Shown: in pieces, positions 15,330-20,228 of the stretch
How positions within the stretch are numbered: the first letter of the stretch is position 1
Layout of the letters: each line of letters begins with the position of its first letter
NCBI GenBank assembly: GCA_028687545.1
Contig: JAQTZZ010000066.1
Span: forward strand, 1 to 20,228
Source: Candidatus Wallbacteria bacterium
GTDB taxonomy: Bacteria > Muiribacteriota > JAQTZZ01
Reading direction: 5' to 3'
Length of the DNA stretch: 20,228 nucleotides
Made by a program: the position numbers and the translations under genes
Notes under the pieces: model-generated
Database searches by the model: none
What the model was told of the DNA's origin: nothing
Seen by the model: the letters and a program-made list of their open reading frames with translations, nothing else

Positions 15330-15464
15330 GCTCCCTCCTCGGGTTCCTACAGAATATTTTTCGCACTGTTTCACAATGAGTTTAACAGAAAACGCATCTT
15401 TTTCCAAAGCCGGCGCACGCGGCACTCTAAAAAAAACACTGGTGGAAGAAACCTTTTGAGGATT

Positions 15465-15493
15465 TTGACAAGTGCCAGTTTTCCTGTGAGAAT
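15465..15493 (+). promoter_or_regulatory. Predicted promoter of the kinase gene, placed for a leaderless transcript
   Basis: A perfect TTGACA (15465-15470), a 17-bp spacer and an extended -10 (TG then GAGAAT, 15488-15493, 4 of 6) are visible. Only 6 nt separate the -10 box from the ATG at 15500, so transcription should start at about the A of the ATG. A near-repeat ATTTTGACA (15462-15470) and ATTTTGTCA (15492-15500) brackets the promoter 30 bp apart. Confidence 0.5.
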
Positions 15494-15499
15494 TTTGTC

Positions 15500-18400
15500 A
15501 TGCCTTTGAATACAGACGAAATAATCAGCGGACAGCAAGTTTCCCATTACAGGATAATCGACCGTCTCGGTGAGGGCGGCATGGGAGCCGTATTCCGGGC
15601 GACAGATGAAAAAACAGGGCAGACTGTGGCCCTGAAAGTCATGTCCGGATCAATCACCCAGGAAAGCCGCGAGCGGTTTCTGAGGGAAGCGAAAAGCCTG
15701 GCCGGGCTCAATCATCCGGGAGTGGTCGGAATTCTTGGTTATGGTGAATATGAAGGATCTCCTTATTTTGTAATGGAATACACCGACGGACAGACTCTCG
15801 ACGCCTTCCTCAAAAAATCCAGGATCATTGCTTCAGGAAAGCATGATCTCAATGAACTGATCGAAAACGGATATTTGTCGGAGTCAGATTCCAGCCTACC
15901 GTATTTTCTAAGAGACCCGCTCCAGAATCCCCTGGAAAATCCCGATCATCAGGCTCAGGTGAATGCCCTGGTAGCCACTGTGGCTGATACGCTTTTTGAT
16001 TTGCATGGAATCGGGATAGTGCATCGCGACCTGAAACCGTCCAATATTTTCATCTGCCGCACTGGAGCAGTTAAATTACTGGATTTTGGTCTGGCCAAAA
16101 GAGACCTGGATATTGAAGTCACCAAAACCGGACAGATTGTGGGTTCCCTGAATTACATGGCACCAGAGCAATTCATGGGCAAGAAGGGGAAAATCACACC
16201 ACTGACAGATTTATTTAGCCTGGGAGTTGTCTATTATGAACTTTCAACCCTGGTGAGACCCGTAGATGAGGATGACATTCCTTCCATTATCAGAAAAATC
16301 ACTCTGGAGCCTGCTTGTGATCCCACTCTTCATAACCCGCATCTTTCTGCCTGGGTCAGGAAAATCCTTCTCAGATGCCTGGAAAGGGAACCTACCAGGA
16401 GATTTACAGACTGCAGGGAGCTGGCAGATAAGATACGTTTCTGCGGAGGCAGGAGGCCTTTTTTCGGAGAAATCATGAAATTCCTCCAGAACTTCAGTTG
16501 GGACAGCAGAAGGCCGGAACCGGAAAAGACCGGTGAACTCGATCCGCTGCAGATCGATGCAACAGAATCCAGGCTGGTCGTTTTGATGAACATTGTCTTC
16601 AGAGGCTTTAATGTGTCAGGAATGAATTCGGATCAGGCTGAAACTTCCGACATCCTTGACGAACTGTTTTCCAGATTGAAAATTATAATTAAGGAAGAGA
16701 GAGGCACAGTTCTCAACCTTGCCGAGGATTCCCTGAGAGTTGTCTTCGGGATCTCATCCTGCAGCGACAGGGAACCTGTTCTGGCCTGCGATTGCGCGTT
16801 GCGCCTGCAATGTCTGATCAGCGAGTTCTGTGAGCGGATGAATGAAAGTTCAGGCGAAACAGGCTTTCGGATCGCAATCAATTGCGGGCTGGTGGAAGTG
16901 AGCGGAATGGACGGCAGGTCGGAAATTCGCGGAGTCCTTGTTTCTCAAACCCTGGAAATGGCAGAATTGAAGACTGACGGGAAAATTGTGATCACTTCAA
17001 ACCTGAGAAAGCTCCTGAAAGGCAGATATCAGCTGGTGGATCACGAAACCCTGGATTTTGAAGGATCGAAGCTGCAGACATATCTCCTGGCAGGTGAATC
17101 CAAAGCCACTCGCAGGAAGATACTGGGAGTTGAGACTGCTCTATTCGGTCGTGCCGCCGAACTGGGAAAATGCCTCGCTTGTTTCGCAAAGACCGAAGAA
17201 GACAGAATCCCGCAGATGATGCTTCTGGAAGGCCCCCCCGGCATCGGCAAAACCAGGATTGCCGAAGAGTTCGCCGGTTACTGCAATGGGCTTGACAGAA
17301 GGGTGAATCTGGTCAGAGTCAATTTCAGGCCTTCAGTTAATCCTGATTTTTTTCTGATCAAAGTGCTGATTACCAGGAATCTGGATCTCAGCGATGAAAG
17401 AAGACTGGCAGAATTCCATGAGCGCCATCTGAAAAAGCAAGGCAGTGAAACAGGAAGCGAATCTTTAGGATTGGCTGCATATCTTGCCGGAATCGGCTCT
17501 GAAGGAGATTTCATCAGGAATCTGAGAAAGTCTCCTCAGTTGTTTTTACAATCAGTTCTTAAATTCTCAGAGGATCTTCTGACCTTGCTTTCGTTTGACA
17601 GTCCTTATGTATTCCTGCTGGAAGATCTGCAGTGGGCAGATGAGGGTTCCATCCAGCTGCTGAATCACCTGCTGCGCTGGACTCTTGGAAAGCTTATGTT
17701 CCTATGCACAGCCAGGCCTGACTGGCAGACCTCTGCCAATACATTTTCACAGACTCGATTGACAACCCTGCTGATCCAGCCCTTAAAACAGGAGGATATC
17801 AGGAAGTTTCTCTACAATATTCTGGGACGGGAGGAAACCTCCACAGATCCGGTCCTGGTTTCAGACCAGCTGGTTTCAATGATCGAGGATACGGCCGGTG
17901 GAAGTCCTTTGTTCATCGAAGAAATTTTAATTTCGCTTTCAGAAACAGGTGTTTTAAGGAGGTCTGCCGGTCTGGAAATTGACATTTCCCGGCTGGAAAA
18001 TTACACAATTCCGGAGTCATTGGGTCTGGTGCTGCAGTCGCGTCTGGAAGGCATCAGCAAGGAGAATCTGGAAATACTGAAAAACGGCTCAATCACAGAT
18101 ATGCAGTTTATTCCGGAACTTGTCTCTCACTTATGCGGAAAGATCGATCTAGCCGAAAATATCAAAGCTTTTATTCAGAGAGGCTTTCTGCTGCCTTCTC
18201 CAGAACAGGATATTCTTGGTTACAGGTATTACTCATTCAGCCATGTCCATCTCCGGGATGCCGCATTGGGGAGACTGACTAAAGCGCAGATAATAAAGCT
18301 GCACGGATCGGTTGCTGAATGGCTGCTGAACTTCGCTGCTGCCAGAGAGCACGAATCTGATCTTAATCCACGGCTTTATAATCATTTTCTGCAAGCTGAA

Positions 18401-20038
18401 AATTACAGGGAAGCCTTTGAATTTGGTTTTCTGACAGTAAAGCAGCTGATGAGATTTTTCCTGATCATGGATGCTCTTCCCTATTTCAGAACCATAGAAC
18501 CTCTTCTTTCAAAAGACCCAAGTTTAGCATGTGACGAAAAAATGACTGAATTCCTTGGGTTATACTCTGACGCACTGACTGCGAGTGGAGAAAACAAAAA
18601 CTGTCTGGGTGTCCTCGAGCGATATCTTCCTGAGTTTGCAGATCTGCCTTCTGCCTGGATTGAACTGAATCTGAAAAAAATGCACTCTCTGGAACTTCTG
18701 TCTGAACTCGAATCATGGGAGAGAACAATCCTGGAATGCGAAGAAAAGCTTCCGAAAGTACAGCTCGAATCTCTAAGAAATCAATTGCGTCTGTTGCTGC
18801 TTCTCCAGCGCAGCCAGCTCAATTTTCAGCGCGGAGAACTTTCAGAGGCCTTAAAATATTTAATGACCCTAGTTGAATCACTTGACAATACCAAACCTGT
18901 AACGCTGCTCGCAGAAGCTTTGAAAAAAATCGGAGGTATACACTACTATCGTAGTGAAGATGAAGAATCACTTTCTTTTTACCGGAAATCAGCTGAACAG
19001 TTTTATCTTCTTTACGATACCCATGGGGCATCCCAGGTTGAATTCAATATCGGCAATATTCAGTTGGCAAGGAAAAATTATCCTGAAGCAAAACATAGAT
19101 TTGAAGAATTCCTGAAATATAATCTTTCAATTGGTGACCGGCAGGGCGCATCAATCGGATATAACAACCTTTCCTTACTATATACTGAAATGAGCGATTA
19201 CACTAATGCCCTTGAGAGTGCTTTCTCCGCCCTGGATTTATCACGCAATGCAGGTTATAAGACTGGTTTGGCTCGTGCACTGCAAAGCCTTGGCGAGATT
19301 TACTGCGAGCTGGGTGATTTCGATTCCGCAGGATTCAGGCTTAAGGAAGCCCTGATGCTGATCTCAGAAACCGGCAATGAGCTGAGACTAGCTCATTGTT
19401 TCAGTATTCTGGGGAAATTCCATCATTCCAAGGGTGAACTAGTGGAATCTTCTGCAATGTATAACCTGGCTGCTGAAAAAAATGATAAATCGGGGTGTCA
19501 TCAGGGCAAAGTCAATTCTCTCATTTTATCGGGAAGAGAGGAAATCTTTCAAAACAACTGGGAAATAGCCAAAAGCCGACTGGAAGAAGCTTTAAACATC
19601 AGTGTTAAGATGCAATATCGGGAAAGTGTTGCCTGGGCTACCTGCTGGCTGGCCGAGGTCGAGCTGAATCAAGGCAATCCTGAGAGTGCGCTGGAAAAAG
19701 TCAGGTCCGCGGAGAAAATGATTGGCAGCAGCAGCCCGGAACTCCTGGCGTTCTGCCTGTATGAGCAAGCTAAAGCCCATCTTGCTGTCCAGAAACCGGA
19801 CGCAGTTGCGGCCCTCCGCTGCTGCGAGGAAGCGCTGCTGATTTCAAGGGAAAATAAAGATGAACAGAGCGAAGCCGCCGCAAAGCTTGCTCTGGCTGAG
19901 GTTCTGGTGTTTGAGGGAAAACTTGAGGGAGCGCTAAGCACTGCTTTAGAGGCAGAGCAGACTTTCCGCAGTCTGTTCAGAATGGCGGAAGCTGCCAGAG
20001 CTGCAAAAATAGCCCAATCCATCAGGAACAAACTTTAG
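15500..20038 (+). CDS. Ser/Thr protein kinase - degenerate cyclase - STAND ATPase - TPR fusion protein
   Basis: This 1512-residue cytoplasmic protein has four parts. A Hanks-type kinase (about 17-313) has G-E-G-G-M-G (24-29), Lys46, HRD (175-177) with Lys179, DFG (195-197) and APE (221-223), so it looks active; about 40 extra residues (108-149) sit before the catalytic loop. Residues about 355-535 resemble a class III cyclase homology domain (V-V-L-M-N-I-V-F-R-G-F; A-E-D-S-L-R-V-V-F-G with Asp410), but the first metal Asp is missing and the expected Asn and Arg are Ser482 and Glu486 by eye alignment. A STAND/AAA_16 ATPase follows, with Walker A GPPGIGKT (578-585), Walker B L-L-E-D-L-Q-W-A-D (Glu708, Asp709) and T-A-R-P-D. 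The last 400 residues are TPR repeats. No membrane segment is present. Such proteins act as signal-integrating switches; the stimulus and targets are unknown. The start has no Shine-Dalgarno sequence but a well-placed promoter. Confidence 0.92.
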   Translation: MPLNTDEIISGQQVSHYRIIDRLGEGGMGAVFRATDEKTGQTVALKVMSGSITQESRERFLREAKSLAGLNHPGVVGILGYGEYEGSPYFVMEYTDGQTLDAFLKKSRIIASGKHDLNELIENGYLSESDSSLPYFLRDPLQNPLENPDHQAQVNALVATVADTLFDLHGIGIVHRDLKPSNIFICRTGAVKLLDFGLAKRDLDIEVTKTGQIVGSLNYMAPEQFMGKKGKITPLTDLFSLGVVYYELSTLVRPVDEDDIPSIIRKITLEPACDPTLHNPHLSAWVRKILLRCLEREPTRRFTDCRELADKIRFCGGRRPFFGEIMKFLQNFSWDSRRPEPEKTGELDPLQIDATESRLVVLMNIVFRGFNVSGMNSDQAETSDILDELFSRLKIIIKEERGTVLNLAEDSLRVVFGISSCSDREPVLACDCALRLQCLISEFCERMNESSGETGFRIAINCGLVEVSGMDGRSEIRGVLVSQTLEMAELKTDGKIVITSNLRKLLKGRYQLVDHETLDFEGSKLQTYLLAGESKATRRKILGVETALFGRAAELGKCLACFAKTEEDRIPQMMLLEGPPGIGKTRIAEEFAGYCNGLDRRVNLVRVNFRPSVNPDFFLIKVLITRNLDLSDERRLAEFHERHLKKQGSETGSESLGLAAYLAGIGSEGDFIRNLRKSPQLFLQSVLKFSEDLLTLLSFDSPYVFLLEDLQWADEGSIQLLNHLLRWTLGKLMFLCTARPDWQTSANTFSQTRLTTLLIQPLKQEDIRKFLYNILGREETSTDPVLVSDQLVSMIEDTAGGSPLFIEEILISLSETGVLRRSAGLEIDISRLENYTIPESLGLVLQSRLEGISKENLEILKNGSITDMQFIPELVSHLCGKIDLAENIKAFIQRGFLLPSPEQDILGYRYYSFSHVHLRDAALGRLTKAQIIKLHGSVAEWLLNFAAAREHESDLNPRLYNHFLQAENYREAFEFGFLTVKQLMRFFLIMDALPYFRTIEPLLSKDPSLACDEKMTEFLGLYSDALTASGENKNCLGVLERYLPEFADLPSAWIELNLKKMHSLELLSELESWERTILECEEKLPKVQLESLRNQLRLLLLLQRSQLNFQRGELSEALKYLMTLVESLDNTKPVTLLAEALKKIGGIHYYRSEDEESLSFYRKSAEQFYLLYDTHGASQVEFNIGNIQLARKNYPEAKHRFEEFLKYNLSIGDRQGASIGYNNLSLLYTEMSDYTNALESAFSALDLSRNAGYKTGLARALQSLGEIYCELGDFDSAGFRLKEALMLISETGNELRLAHCFSILGKFHHSKGELVESSAMYNLAAEKNDKSGCHQGKVNSLILSGREEIFQNNWEIAKSRLEEALNISVKMQYRESVAWATCWLAEVELNQGNPESALEKVRSAEKMIGSSSPELLAFCLYEQAKAHLAVQKPDAVAALRCCEEALLISRENKDEQSEAAAKLALAEVLVFEGKLEGALSTALEAEQTFRSLFRMAEAARAAKIAQSIRNKL

Positions 20039-20142
20039 CACTGGAAAGCTGTATGAAGAAATGACAGGTACAGGTTTAGACAGGAATTGATCCCATTGCC
20101 GTATTCAACCAACCTGCTGTGCCTCAGACCAGCATCTAATTA

Positions 20143-20151
20143 TGATATAAT
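20143..20151 (+). promoter_or_regulatory. Extended -10 promoter for the zinc-ribbon gene
   Basis: TGATATAAT is a perfect extended -10 (TGn plus TATAAT). It ends 6 nt before the ATG at 20158, the same spacing as at the kinase gene, so a leaderless transcript is expected. The -35 region (CTCAGA, 17 bp upstream) is weak. Nothing else is recognisable between 20039 and 20142. Confidence 0.55.
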
Positions 20152-20157
20152 CTCTCC

Positions 20158-20228
20158 ATGATCAAGTGCAGTAAATGCCAATTTTCCTGCCCTGACGGCT
20201 CCAAGTTCTGCCTGGAGTGCGGAGTTCG
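20158..20228 (+). CDS. Zinc-ribbon protein, N-terminus only (cut by window end)
   Basis: Twenty-three residues are visible: M-I-K-C-S-K-C-Q-F-S-C-P-D-G-S-K-F-C-L-E-C-G-V. Cys4, Cys7, Cys18 and Cys21 form the C-x2-C...F-C-x2-C-G pattern of the zinc-ribbon/DZR type, a structural zinc knuckle that often opens proteins with a kinase, FHA, TPR or membrane part downstream. The rest lies outside the window, so function is open. The start is supported by the extended -10 element 6 nt upstream; no Shine-Dalgarno sequence is present. It follows the kinase gene on the same strand after 119 bp and has its own promoter, so it may be functionally related but need not be co-transcribed. Confidence 0.7.
   Translation, partial: MIKCSKCQFSCPDGSKFCLECGV

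Noticed and set aside
15330-15425. Upstream ATG extending the glycosidase by 32 residues
   Set aside because: It would bury the signal peptide; the ATG at 15329 has a strong GGAGG site.

Overview
The window looks like a contig piece from an uncultivated Gram-negative-type bacterium of moderate G+C. The evidence is a lipobox lipoprotein, Sec-type secreted proteins, no rRNA or tRNA, and a gene set (Big_5 repeat protein, discoidin-glycosidase, giant Ser/Thr kinase-STAND-TPR protein) typical of large-genome environmental lineages. The phylum cannot be fixed from sequence alone; candidate phyla such as Wallbacteria or Riflebacteria are only a guess. Both ends cut through genes.

Layout: (1) 3-3605 (+) is the 3' part of a gene for a long surface or secreted protein built from at least 11 Big_5 (SbsA-type Ig-like) domains. 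(2) 3606-3818 is intergenic and holds a strong REP-like palindrome. (3) 3819-7441 (+) encodes two half-size ABC exporter subunits whose genes overlap by 4 bp; their motif asymmetry marks them as a heterodimer with one degenerate ATP site. (4) 10741-7451 (-) encodes a lipoprotein of unknown function followed by an orphan family-5 solute-binding protein. (5) 10874-12136 (+) encodes an MFS exporter divergent from the lipoprotein; the shared intergenic region has an operator-like inverted repeat over a predicted promoter. (6) 12137-12419 lies between two convergent genes and contains the most unusual object here: a 222-bp element closed by a 28-bp nearly perfect inverted repeat and filled with further hairpins, resembling a structured non-coding RNA or a MITE. 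(7) 15329-12420 (-) encodes a secreted discoidin plus six-hairpin-glycosidase protein. (8) 15500-20038 (+) encodes a 1512-residue Ser/Thr kinase, degenerate cyclase, STAND ATPase and TPR fusion. (9) 20158 onward (+) is the start of a zinc-ribbon protein cut by the window end.

Functionally the window mixes envelope or secretion functions (Big_5 protein, ABC exporter, MFS exporter, binding protein, glycosidase) with one large cytoplasmic signalling protein. No single pathway joins all the genes. The clearest functional unit is the ABC exporter pair. Three genes (first ABC subunit, kinase, zinc-ribbon protein) have a promoter-like -10 box only 6-8 nt before the start codon and little or no Shine-Dalgarno sequence, suggesting leaderless mRNAs. 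Other genes (binding protein, lipoprotein, glycosidase) have strong Shine-Dalgarno sequences.
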